A stretch of 37,160 nucleotides of DNA from Longimicrobium sp. (GTDB taxonomy: Bacteria; Gemmatimonadota; Gemmatimonadetes; Longimicrobiales; Longimicrobiaceae), in the NCBI GenBank assembly GCA_036389795.1, contig DASVWD010000150.1, positions 1 to 37,160 of the forward strand. The letters are read 5' to 3'. The stretch's first letter is position 1, and each line of letters begins with the position of its first letter. The notes under the pieces are model-generated. The model made no database searches, was not told the origin of the DNA, and saw only the letters and a program-made list of their open reading frames with translations. The position numbers were made by a program, and so were the translations under genes. Below, piece after piece: positions 1 to 7,103 of the stretch.

Positions 1-10
1 GGATTCGTCT

Positions 11-1243
11 TTGGAGACACCTGTGCCCAAACAGCTTTCTCGTCGGATTGCCGCGGTGGTGGCGGCGGTCGACACGCCTGCGTTCGTGTGCGATCACGCA
101 CGGCTGGAATCCAGCGTCCGGGCGATACGTGCGGTGCTCGAACCTCTGGCGTGCCGGCTCCTCTACTCGATGAAGGCGCTCCCGCTGAGTTCGGTGTTGC
201 GAGCGTTGGCGCGACACGTAGACGGGGTGTCCGCGAGCTCGCCATTCGAGGTGCGGCTCGCGCGCAATGCTCTGGGCGAGAGCGGCGCGATTCACTTCAC
301 GTCTCCCGGGATTCGCCCCGCAGACGTTCCGCACCTCACCGCCACGTGCGACTATATCGCCTGCAACTCACTGCATCAGTACCGGCTGCTACGCGACGGC
401 GGGCGTGCATCGCTCGGGCTACGCGTGAACGTGGGCATCGACTTTGTCGGAGATCCGCGTTACGCGCCGTCTCGGCTGAACTCCAAGCTGGGTATCCCGC
501 TCGATGCGCTGAACGCGATGTGGCGGAGCGGCGAAGACCTGAGGAGGGTCGCCGGGATCCACATCCACCATAACTCGGAGTCACGGAACTGGAGCGAGCT
601 CGCGGAAGCGGTTGGCCTGACGATGGACCGGCTCGGGAGCAACCTGCTGCCGACTGCAAGGTGGCTGAACCTGGGCGGCGGTTACCTGTTCTCGCACATG
701 ACCGGCCTGCACGAGTTAGCCTCCGCGCTGGCGCGGTTGCGGGAACGGTTCGAACTGGAGGTGTTCATGGAGCCTGGCGCCGCCGTGGCCGCCGACGCCG
801 GCTTCCTTGTGGCGTCCGTGGTGGACCTCTTCGAGAGCGACAGCATGGTGGTCGCGGTGCTCGACACGAGCATCAATCATCAGCCGAACGTGTTCTCATA
901 CCAGTACTCACCTCCGGTGCTCACGGCGTCGCGTCACGGGACCCACCGGTACCTGCTGGCAGGCTGCTCCTGCCTTCCCGGCGACGTGTTCGGGATCTAT
1001 CACTTTCCCGGCCCCCTTCGGGTCGGATCACGCGTCGTCTTTCCGTCGGCGGGCGCGTACACACTCGCCAAGGCGTGCATGTTCAACGGCATCGCGCTCC
1101 CGACCCTCTACGATCTGTGGGCGGACGGGAGCCTGAAACTCGTCAGCGCGTGCAGCTTCGAGCAGTTTGCCAGGATCTATGCCGGCGAATTTCTAGATCC
1201 CGCCGCACCCGCGATTGCCGCGGCCCCCACGGTGCAGGCGTGA
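11..1243 (+). CDS. PLP-dependent decarboxylase, carboxynorspermidine decarboxylase-like
   Basis: This is a fold-III PLP enzyme of the Orn/Lys/DAP decarboxylase class, closest by motif to carboxynorspermidine/carboxyspermidine decarboxylases (polyamine synthesis, cytoplasmic). The PLP lysine is K55 in YSMKALPL. HIHHNSES (about 184-191) fits the barrel histidine motif, LNLGGGY (219-225) the phosphate-binding glycine loop, MEPGAAV (253-259) the following strand, and CLPGDVFG plus SAGAYTLAK...FNG the conserved C-terminal active-site block of this family. Length (410 aa) is normal for the family. The start used is TTG at 11 with no clear ribosome site. The frame stays open to base 2, so the true start may lie before the window. 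The usual partner, a carboxynorspermidine dehydrogenase, is not visible and could be upstream. A CHAT protease gene follows 103 bp downstream in the same direction. The exact substrate is uncertain; a specialised diamino-acid decarboxylase is possible. Confidence 0.82.
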   Translation: METPVPKQLSRRIAAVVAAVDTPAFVCDHARLESSVRAIRAVLEPLACRLLYSMKALPLSSVLRALARHVDGVSASSPFEVRLARNALGESGAIHFTSPGIRPADVPHLTATCDYIACNSLHQYRLLRDGGRASLGLRVNVGIDFVGDPRYAPSRLNSKLGIPLDALNAMWRSGEDLRRVAGIHIHHNSESRNWSELAEAVGLTMDRLGSNLLPTARWLNLGGGYLFSHMTGLHELASALARLRERFELEVFMEPGAAVAADAGFLVASVVDLFESDSMVVAVLDTSINHQPNVFSYQYSPPVLTASRHGTHRYLLAGCSCLPGDVFGIYHFPGPLRVGSRVVFPSAGAYTLAKACMFNGIALPTLYDLWADGSLKLVSACSFEQFARIYAGEFLDPAAPAIAAAPTVQA

Positions 1244-1346
1244 GCTGGACTTGGCCGGCTCCGTGTCCAGACGGCACGCTCCCACGCGTGGCGCAGCGCA
1301 TGACCACCCATCGGCTCTCCTCACACTTCCATCTCCGCGTTTGCCC

Positions 1347-3311
1347 ATGTCCATGTCCGACCCGGTGAAGGTGCTCCTGCTGGCCTGTGACCCGGTGGAG
1401 CATGGAGTCCCGCTGCGGCTGGACCGCGAGGCGCGTGCGGTGACCAACGCGATCCGCGGATCACGCGAGCGCGCGCTGCACCTGGAGACCGAATGGGCAG
1501 TGACCATCGCCGACCTGCAGCGGCTATTGCTCTTTCACCGTCCCCAGATCGTGCACTTTGCCGGGCACGGAGACCGGGACGGCGGAATCCACCTGATCGA
1601 CGAATCCGGGAACGTGCGCCCCGTTTCCGGCCAGACGCTGCGAGACCTGTTCCGCAGCATGAGCTTCGTGCGCGTGGTGGTATTGAACGCGTGCGAGACG
1701 ATGGTTACCGCCGAGGCAGTGTGCGCGGTGGTGGATTGCGTGATCGGGATGGACACGATGATCACCGACCCCGCAGCGGTCCTGTTCGCGGAGGCGTTCT
1801 ACGGTGCGCTGGCCGCGGACACCACTGTGCGGGAAGCCTTTGACTTGGGTGTGAACCGCCTGCGTCTGGAAAAAAGCGCCGAATGGTCGATCCCCCGATT
1901 CCTGGCGCGCGAGGGGTTCGATCCAGCCACGCGGATGGGGGCTTGGAAGGCCGCACCCGAGGACGACGGGGCGACAGTGCTGCGGGAGGTGGTGCGCTTC
2001 GTCGCCGCGTGCCTCCCCGGCCTGAGTCCGGCAGACTTCGAGTACGCGGTGGCAGTGCTGCTCCGGAAGGACGCTGCAACGCCGGTGGACGCGGAGCGGC
2101 TTGCAGTGGCCTGGAGCGAAGATGCAAACGGAGTGCTCGCCGCGTGCGGCGTGACCTTCAGCGGGACCCACGCGGCCGGAGCGTCCGTCGGGTTCGCCGG
2201 GGGCGTCGGGGGCATCGAGCAGGGGTGGGAGGCGTTGGAGCGCGAGCACCCGCTCCGGTTCCATGGCTACGTGCGCGTGCTGCACGGTGCCGGGCTGCTG
2301 TTCGGCTCGTCCGAGGCTCTGGCTGGTGCGGTCGCACGCTTTCAGGCCGACTTCGCGGCGGCACATCCGGAAGACTATGGCGTGGACTGGTTGACGGCGC
2401 TCCTCACGGAGGCCCGGCGCTCGTCCGAAGAAACGCTTCCGTTCTTGCTGGACCGCTTCGTGACCCTCCTCGCCGCGTTCTACTCTCACGCCATCCTGGC
2501 TCCCGTGGTGGATGCCCTGCTCGCTGACCTCGTGCTTCGCGGCTCGCCCGAGGACGCGGCTGCGCTCGTCCGCCGCCTTCTGCACACCCGGGGCTTCGCG
2601 GCATTCGAGTGGCTTCGCCGCCTCGCCGATACCGGCCACGAGCCGACCCTCATCGATGTGCGCGACATCCTGCGACACGAGTTCTGGAACGCCAACGACG
2701 TGTATCCGCTCTTGGAGGCCCTGGCGGCGTGGCTCAACCCGCACCAGGCCAACGCGCGCAGTTGCCGCCCGTCCGGCAGGCTGGCGCTGCGGCTGGTGCT
2801 GGAGTACGCGATCGCCTCCACGCAGGGGGTTAATCGGGCGGAACACGGGCGGTGGCCGAGCTCGTGCCCCCTTCTGGTCATCCCCAATCCCGAGTTGCTC
2901 ACGCGGAGAATGGAGTTGCTCGCCTCCTGGCTATTCCATCCTGCGCTGCCCGGTGTGGTTTTTGGCGAAGGCTCGCGCGCCGCGGACGAGGCGCGGCGGG
3001 TTCAGGCGGCGCTGGTGGCGGAGTGGGTGTTCATTCTCGACCCACCGGAGTTGCGGACTGCTCCCACGGATGTGAGCCCGGAGCGCGCCTTCGGTCCGGA
3101 CACGGTGGCCGCAGTGCTGCTCGCCGAGATCCAACTTTGCCTCGGCGAGGCGTCCACCGACGGTTCGAAGAAGGCACTCGTATGCTGCTGGAAGGAGATG
3201 AAGCGGGACCTGTCGGAAACCCTCCGGCTGCGCAGAAGTGAGCAGGGCTTCGATCGGGCCGAACTCATGCGCCGGAGAGATCTGCTGCGCGGCCTGCTCA
3301 CCCGCGTCTGA
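1347..3311 (+). CDS. CHAT-domain cysteine protease with unassigned C-terminal region
   Basis: The N-terminal ~180 residues form a CHAT domain (caspase/separase-like fold). The catalytic histidine is H74 in HFAGHG and the nucleophile is C116 in LNACET, with the expected hydrophobic strands before each. The remaining ~470 residues are mostly helical, with a segment around 205-260 (LPGLSPADFEYAVAVLL) that resembles small effector-associated helical domains. I do not recognise the rest. There is no signal peptide and no membrane segment. The ATG at 1347 is chosen because family similarity begins right after it (VKVLLLACDP). A second ATG lies 6 nt later, and the longer frame upstream overlaps the previous gene without support. 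No ribosome site is evident. CHAT proteins act as regulated proteases in bacterial conflict and defence systems. Here the domain order is CHAT first, the opposite of TPR-CHAT proteins of type III-E CRISPR. The substrate and the trigger are unknown. Confidence 0.8.
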   Translation: MSMSDPVKVLLLACDPVEHGVPLRLDREARAVTNAIRGSRERALHLETEWAVTIADLQRLLLFHRPQIVHFAGHGDRDGGIHLIDESGNVRPVSGQTLRDLFRSMSFVRVVVLNACETMVTAEAVCAVVDCVIGMDTMITDPAAVLFAEAFYGALAADTTVREAFDLGVNRLRLEKSAEWSIPRFLAREGFDPATRMGAWKAAPEDDGATVLREVVRFVAACLPGLSPADFEYAVAVLLRKDAATPVDAERLAVAWSEDANGVLAACGVTFSGTHAAGASVGFAGGVGGIEQGWEALEREHPLRFHGYVRVLHGAGLLFGSSEALAGAVARFQADFAAAHPEDYGVDWLTALLTEARRSSEETLPFLLDRFVTLLAAFYSHAILAPVVDALLADLVLRGSPEDAAALVRRLLHTRGFAAFEWLRRLADTGHEPTLIDVRDILRHEFWNANDVYPLLEALAAWLNPHQANARSCRPSGRLALRLVLEYAIASTQGVNRAEHGRWPSSCPLLVIPNPELLTRRMELLASWLFHPALPGVVFGEGSRAADEARRVQAALVAEWVFILDPPELRTAPTDVSPERAFGPDTVAAVLLAEIQLCLGEASTDGSKKALVCCWKEMKRDLSETLRLRRSEQGFDRAELMRRRDLLRGLLTRV

Positions 3312-3691
3312 ACGCTGTGGTATGGCGGCTATGTGACCTCATTCCAAGCTCACGCTCATTGTGTTCTGATCGGTACGCGAGGGCTTGAGCGAGCGAGAAC
3401 TGTGGAGCCGCCGGGTATCTGATGCCGGCGGAGTTCGACAAGGGGCTTTGGGAAGCAATGCGCGGGTCGCTTCGCCAAGCCGCTTAATTCCCATTGTCCG
3501 GTGTTCATTGAAGTGGGGTAGGTCCTGAACGAGCACCCTGCCTGCCGCTTCGGCACCATCGGCTGCCCGCAGCACGAGGCCACCCGTACCGGCGCTGGAT
3601 GGCTGAGGAAGACCGCCGATCCGCATGAGATACGAGGGGTCTGCATTGATTCGATGCAGCGCCTCTCGCGTTCTGCGGTGGATACGTCATA
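3312..3691. other. Intergenic stretch with one hairpin, no gene recognised
   Basis: This stretch lies between the CHAT gene and the queG remnant. Several short open frames cross it but none has recognisable motifs. The one clear structure is an inverted repeat CCGCCGG (3408-3414) / CCGGCGG (3425-3431) with a 10-nt loop. It has no T-run, so it is not a standard terminator. It could be part of a structured RNA or a scar of a lost element. Base composition is less GC-rich than the neighbouring genes. Confidence 0.4.
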
Positions 3692-4108
3692 TCAGATCCC
3701 GTCGAGCGCCAGCCCGATCTCCTCCCGCACCCACGCGTCCTCCTCCACCTCTTCTCTCCCCCGCAGCGTCTGCCGCGCCGCCTCCGTGCCGATGCGCCCC
3801 AGCGCCCACGCCGCGTGCCCGCGCACCAGCGGCTCCTCGTCGTTGAGCGCGACGGCAAGCGCGGGGACGGCCTCGGCCGAGCCCCAGTTGCCGAGTGCGA
3901 CGGCGACGTTCCGTAGCAGCCCGCGGCGCTTCGTCCGCTTGATCGGGGAGCCCTTGAAGCGCGCGCTGAACTCCTCCTGCGTCATCGTCATCCACTCGAT
4001 CAGCGACGGCCCGTCCAGCCCCTCGCGCGCCAGGAATGCCTCCTCGGACGCTGGCGCGGAGAAGCTGTTCCAGGGGCAGACTTCCTGGGAAATGTATCCA
4101 TTCAGCCA
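3692..4108 (-). pseudogene. queG: C-terminal remnant of epoxyqueuosine reductase (QueG)
   Basis: Translated on the minus strand, this gives about 138 residues beginning WLNGYISQEVCPWNSFS. The VCPWN block is the last part of the second iron-sulfur cluster motif of QueG, the enzyme that reduces epoxyqueuosine to queuosine in tRNA. It is followed by FKGSPIKRTKRRGLLRNV and two HEAT-like repeats (AVPALAVAL..., VRGHAAWALGRIG), which is the normal end of the family. An in-frame TAA lies directly upstream of the tryptophan, and the entire catalytic front half (about two thirds of a normal QueG) is absent. An internal ATG at 3991 could start a 99-aa HEAT-only protein, but that would lack the iron-sulfur motif. 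It is most likely a deletion scar marking where foreign DNA entered or host DNA was lost. Confidence 0.75.
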
Positions 4109-4174
4109 TTACTCGATTCCCCTTCTGTCGGGGCGAAGAACTGTAAGCGGGTACAGAAGATACAGGGTCTCGGA

Positions 4175-4573
4175 ATGAAGTGCAGATCCACTCTCGGAAG
4201 GGTGCGGTTGAGCAGCGGTCCGGAGGTGCGCTCGCGGTACCGCTCAGCGCACCCGGTGAACAGGTGCACCGGCGCTGGGTGTCTCCGCGGTACCCACACG
4301 GGCACCCGTGCAGATAACAGTTGCACCTTAGAGCAAGTGCACCAAATCAGGCCGCGACCACGAGATGCGGGCCCGGAGAAGAGAGGTCAGTTCGGGGCGA
4401 TGTTCCTCCGGCACCGTCTAAGCCTCGGCATGACTCAGTTCGAGATTGGGTTCCTGATCGGAACGTCGGCCTCCACAATCAACAATTGGGAGACTGGACG
4501 TTCGACGCCCCACTCCTCGATGCGAGAGGCGGTGGATTGGCTTCTCAGGACGAAACGTGAATCCTCGGAATAA
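4175..4573 (+). CDS. Small XRE-family helix-turn-helix protein
   Basis: The last ~58 residues form a typical XRE helix-turn-helix: FLRHRLSLGMTQFEIGFLIG followed by TSASTINNWETG, where the T-x-x-x-I-x-x-W-E-x-G pattern is the recognition helix signature. It would bind DNA as a repressor or activator. The first ~55 residues (rich in R, S, T and G) do not look like a natural domain, so the real start is probably downstream. Candidates are GTG at 4337 or ATG at 4400, the latter with GAGAGG about 14 nt upstream. It stands alone between the queG remnant and the csx3-like remnant. Such genes are common regulators in mobile or defence islands. The target is unknown. Confidence 0.6.
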   Translation: MKCRSTLGRVRLSSGPEVRSRYRSAHPVNRCTGAGCLRGTHTGTRADNSCTLEQVHQIRPRPRDAGPEKRGQFGAMFLRHRLSLGMTQFEIGFLIGTSASTINNWETGRSTPHSSMREAVDWLLRTKRESSE

Positions 4574-4611
4574 CCTGGAGCAAGCGGCAGCGGAGGGGGC
4601 GGACGCGGGCG

Positions 4612-4886
4612 TCAGCGCGAGGTATCGTCGAAGATCGGCACGTCGCCGGGTTCGGGGGCGCGGTAGGTGAGGCTACGGACGGTGCCGTGGAGTACGTGCG
4701 CCAGGCGCAGGTACAGCCAGATGGGCCGTGGCCCGTGAGGACCACGTCGCGTCCGGTGCCGGCCTGCGCGCGGGCGGCTGCCTCGTAGGCCGGCAGGTCC
4801 ACTTGGAGCGCCGTCTCGCCGCGCGCCCGGTAGAGCGCTTCGAGCTCGATGATGACGGGACCGCGGCTGGTATCGACGGGTTGCAT
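4612..4886 (-). pseudogene. Frameshifted csx3-like CRISPR-associated gene
   Basis: The minus-strand frame from ATG 4886 reads MQPVDTSRGPVIIELEALYR and runs to DVVLTGHGP near 4723. It then loses frame. One base later, another frame continues as IWLYLRLAHVLHG...LTYRAPEPGDVPIFDD and ends at TGA 4614-4612. Joined, the pieces give VVLTGxGP-IWLYLRLAHxLH...GDVxIFD, the pattern of Csx3 proteins (VVISGRGPIWL...LAH...H), the small ring nucleases that clear cyclic oligoadenylate in type III CRISPR systems. The joined protein would be about 90 aa, near the family size (about 100). A single missing base in the codon after GP explains the break. A programmed frameshift or a sequencing error are alternatives. 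The CRISPR remnant starts only 67 bp upstream of its start codon, which supports the identification. Confidence 0.55.
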
Positions 4887-4952
4887 CCGCTCGCGCTGGA
4901 GGCAGGGGACCGGCGGGGGGCGGTTCGACCGTCAGTCGAGCGCATCTTCACC

Positions 4953-5062
4953 CTTCAGTCCCCTCATCATCGGGGAAGTCGCTCAAGCTCGGGCCAGCCG
5001 ATGCTCGTCGAGTACGGCCAGGGAGTGCTTCAGTCCCCTGATCATCGAAGAAGTCGCTCAAC
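4953..5062. CRISPR. Two-repeat CRISPR remnant with one spacer
   Basis: Two 35-nt units at 4953-4987 and 5028-5062 match at 31 of 35 positions (differences at unit positions 13, 21, 22 and 35). They are separated by a 40-nt non-repeated spacer, a 75-nt period. Both begin CTTCAGTCCCCT and end GAAGTCGCTCAA. The left unit keeps a CCCC...GGGG stem, and the right unit has lost it (GGG to AAG), as in degenerate terminal repeats. On the minus strand the unit ends ACTGAAG, like the ATTGAAA(G/C) end of many type I/III repeats, so transcription was probably on the minus strand. No cas1, cas2 or effector genes are in the window. A csx3-like remnant lies beside it. I read this as the stump of a lost array. 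Confidence 0.65.
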
Positions 5063-5125
5063 GATCGTGCGCTTGGCTCACGGGCATTTTTTACACGCGC
5101 GCGCGGCCGTCCAGGCGGAGGCAGC

Positions 5126-6400
5126 TCAGGCGCAGAGGCAGCGGTACGACGAATAGCCGCCGATGTTCGGGTTGGGATCCCACGACGGCGCGGCCGAAGG
5201 GTGGGGGCGCAGTTCCGCGAGCGTCTCCAGCAGCGCCTGCAACGCGGTCTGGATCTCGATGCGCGCGACCGAGGCCCCGGGGCAGCGGTGCGCGCCGAAG
5301 CCGAACGACAGGTGGGGGTTCGGCTGGCGCTCGGCATCCAGAGCGTGGGGGTCGGGGAAGGCCTGCGGATCGCGGTTGCCGGCCTGGAGGAAGAGGACCA
5401 CCTTCTCCCCTCGCCGGACGGTGTGGCCGCCGCCGGGCTCGACGTCCAGCACCACGTCTTCTGCCGCGTAGCGGACAACGAAGCGAGTGGGGGTCACCAC
5501 CCGGAGCAGCTCGTCCGCCAGGCGGCGGGCGAAGCCCGCATTCCCGCGCAGCCGCTCCCGCCACATGCCCCACTCCGGCAACAGGAGCGGGATGCCGTCG
5601 CCCAGCAGCTTCTGCGTGGTCACCCGTCCCGCGGAGAAGGCCATCATGCACTGGATGACGACCTCCTCCTCATGCTCCAGCCCGCCGTCGCGCAGGAACG
5701 CGCCGATCAGGTCGTCCGAGGGCGTCCCTCCGCGGGCAGACACCTGGGCGCGGAAGTACTCGCCCAGCTGCACGATCTCGTGCATCTCCATCCGCAGGTA
5801 GCCGCTGGTCAGGTCCGCGTACGTCGTGGACCAGCGCTCCAGCCGCTCCGCCTCGCCGGGAGTGGAGGCCGGCAGCCCCAGGATCATGGAGATCGCCTCC
5901 ATGGAGTACGGAACGGCGAACTCGCCCACCAGGTCCACCTCGCCCCGCGCGCGGGCGCGCTCCGCCAGCGCCACAGCCGAGTCGCGGAGCGGCGCCAGGA
6001 GCGAGTCGGAACGGCGGGCGAGCTCCACCAGCACCGCCCGCTGCACCCGCGCCTGGCGCGGGCCGTCGGCGAAGATGACCTGCCGCTGGATGGCGTCCGC
6101 GACGAACGAGCGGGCAGCGGCGCGCCGGGAGCGGGGCGCCGCCAACGCCTCGTCCGAGACGAAGCGCGCGTCGCCCAGCACCTGCCGCACCGCCGCATGT
6201 CCCGTCACCAGCCAGCAGCGGCCCGCGGGGTCGAAGGTGACGCGGTCGCGCGCCCGCAGCTCGTCGTACAGGCCGTGGGGTTCGGTGTAGCTCTCCACCA
6301 GCCGTTTCAGCGTGATCGGGCACGCCGCGGCCGTCGTCCGCCCGCAGTTCGTCGCTTCCGCGGCGTGCGGCCGCGGCCCCCCCGGATGGATGCCGCTCAT
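5126..6400 (-). CDS. Cytochrome P450 with atypical I-helix
   Basis: This is a soluble bacterial class I P450 monooxygenase (424 aa, normal length) that needs a ferredoxin partner not seen here. The heme-thiolate loop is FGFGAHRCPG with C373, the K-helix ExxR is E297-LL-R300, and GNRDPQAFPDP follows as usual. The I-helix reads FSAGRVTT (255-262), where the acidic residue normally before the conserved Thr (AGx[D/E]T) is V260. In the C-helix the usual His of the HxxxR motif is Gln (DGPRQARVQR). These changes suggest altered proton delivery or an unusual substrate, for example a carrier-bound intermediate; this is inference. The start at ATG 6400 has GAAGGATCC about 5 nt upstream. It lies in a debris zone but is intact, and may tailor the product of the NRPS/PKS locus 8 kb to the right. 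Confidence 0.9.
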   Translation of the reverse strand: MSGIHPGGPRPHAAEATNCGRTTAAACPITLKRLVESYTEPHGLYDELRARDRVTFDPAGRCWLVTGHAAVRQVLGDARFVSDEALAAPRSRRAAARSFVADAIQRQVIFADGPRQARVQRAVLVELARRSDSLLAPLRDSAVALAERARARGEVDLVGEFAVPYSMEAISMILGLPASTPGEAERLERWSTTYADLTSGYLRMEMHEIVQLGEYFRAQVSARGGTPSDDLIGAFLRDGGLEHEEEVVIQCMMAFSAGRVTTQKLLGDGIPLLLPEWGMWRERLRGNAGFARRLADELLRVVTPTRFVVRYAAEDVVLDVEPGGGHTVRRGEKVVLFLQAGNRDPQAFPDPHALDAERQPNPHLSFGFGAHRCPGASVARIEIQTALQALLETLAELRPHPSAAPSWDPNPNIGGYSSYRCLCA

Positions 6401-6582
6401 CGCTGGATCCTTCGTTCATGGTTCTCGTCCACCGGATGGCGGAGCCACCCCCGCCTGCCTCCGCCCCCCCCCCCGGTCCACCGCCTGGCCCGGGCTGGCG
6501 CCCGCTTCCGGCGCCGCCGGCGCGCCGGCCTCCAGTCGCCCGGTCGCGGATGCCGCCCCCACCTTCCACTCGGCTGCCCATC

Positions 6583-6617
6583 TCCCGCACGCCCAGCTTT
6601 CCCTGGCACTGGAGGCA
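6583..6617. repeat. 35-bp direct repeat, copy 1
   Basis: This sequence is identical over 35 bp to 6772-6806 in the same orientation, starting TCCCGCACGCCCAGCTTTCC and ending GGCACTGGAGGCA. It contains a small CCAG...CTGG dyad. It lies at the downstream (minus-strand) edge of a histidine-kinase fragment. Its origin is unknown: it may be a dispersed intergenic repeat or the edge of a mobile element. Confidence 0.85.
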
Positions 6618-6626
6618 GGCTGGGCC

Positions 6627-6740
6627 GAGCTCGAGACGCACTGTCCCGTGCTCTGTATACTTCACGGCGTTCCCGACCAGGTTCAGCAGCACCTGGCGGA
6701 GCCGATCGCCGGCGAAGTACAGGTTCGGCTGGTTGGCCGA
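6627..6740 (-). pseudogene. Histidine kinase ATPase-domain fragment
   Basis: On the minus strand about 38 residues are readable: LYFAGDRLRQVLLNLVGNAV followed by KYTEHGTVRLEL. This is the N-box of a sensor histidine-kinase HATPase domain (Q-[VI]-L-x-N-L-x-x-N-A-x-K-[YF]-T). Nothing of the dimerisation domain or of the later G-boxes is present. The fragment is held between the two 35-bp direct repeats, so it looks like a captured or left-behind piece, not a gene. It has no start of its own apart from an internal ATG without context. Confidence 0.7.
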
Positions 6741-6771
6741 CTCCCACCATCATGCAGGGGCGGACGTACCG

Positions 6772-6806
6772 TCCCGCACGCCCAGCTTTCCCTGGCACTG
6801 GAGGCA
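6772..6806. repeat. 35-bp direct repeat, copy 2
   Basis: This is an exact copy of 6583-6617, offset by 189 bp, in the same orientation. The SDR fragment on the minus strand loses its family similarity exactly where this copy begins (about 6806), so the repeat marks the break point. The flanking bases of the two copies differ (C versus G before; GGCTGG versus CGGCCG after). Confidence 0.85.
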
Positions 6807-6937
6807 CGGCCGGTGAGATCGCCATCGATATCGACGCCGACAACGCTCGCGCCGGCACGCGCCAGTTCCAGTGCGAAACAGTAGCCCAGCCCGCCGGCGG
6901 CGCCCGTCACCAATCCCCGCGCCTCCTCAATCCGCAT
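6807..6937 (-). pseudogene. Truncated short-chain dehydrogenase (N-terminus only)
   Basis: From ATG 6937 the minus strand encodes MRIEEARGLVTGAAGGLGYC and then FALELARAGASVVGVDIDG, a clean SDR Rossmann start: TGxxGGLG nucleotide-binding loop, and an Asp at the end of strand 2 that favours NAD(H). Similarity stops at about residue 43, where the 35-bp repeat begins, and the YxxxK catalytic part is missing. It lies 166 bp downstream of the M20 peptidase in the same direction, so it was probably the next gene of that operon before truncation. Confidence 0.7.
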
Positions 6938-7103
6938 CCGTCGTCCCCGCTGAAGTGTTCGCAGTCGACGCGTTGTCTTTCCGGCCGCGGTTGGTGAGTG
7001 AAGCAAACCCCTTGCCGGCGTCGCCGACGAAGAGCGGCTCTCCCCGGCAGTCCGGTGAAAACGAAAGACCTTCGCGGCTCCCATCCCGGCGTCAGGCCAC
7101 AAC

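Noticed and set aside
3356-3646. Two overlapping minus-strand frames of about 95 codons
   Set aside because: There is no recognisable domain and no ribosome site, and each is the other's shadow; treated as intergenic.
1347-5062. CHAT gene as the protease of a type III-E (Craspase-like) CRISPR system
   Set aside because: Domain order is reversed, no TPRs or gRAMP effector are seen, and a queG scar separates it from the array.
5063-5125. T-run ATTTTTTAC as a terminator for the P450 gene
   Set aside because: The run is of T on the plus strand, the wrong strand for the P450, and no stable stem precedes it.
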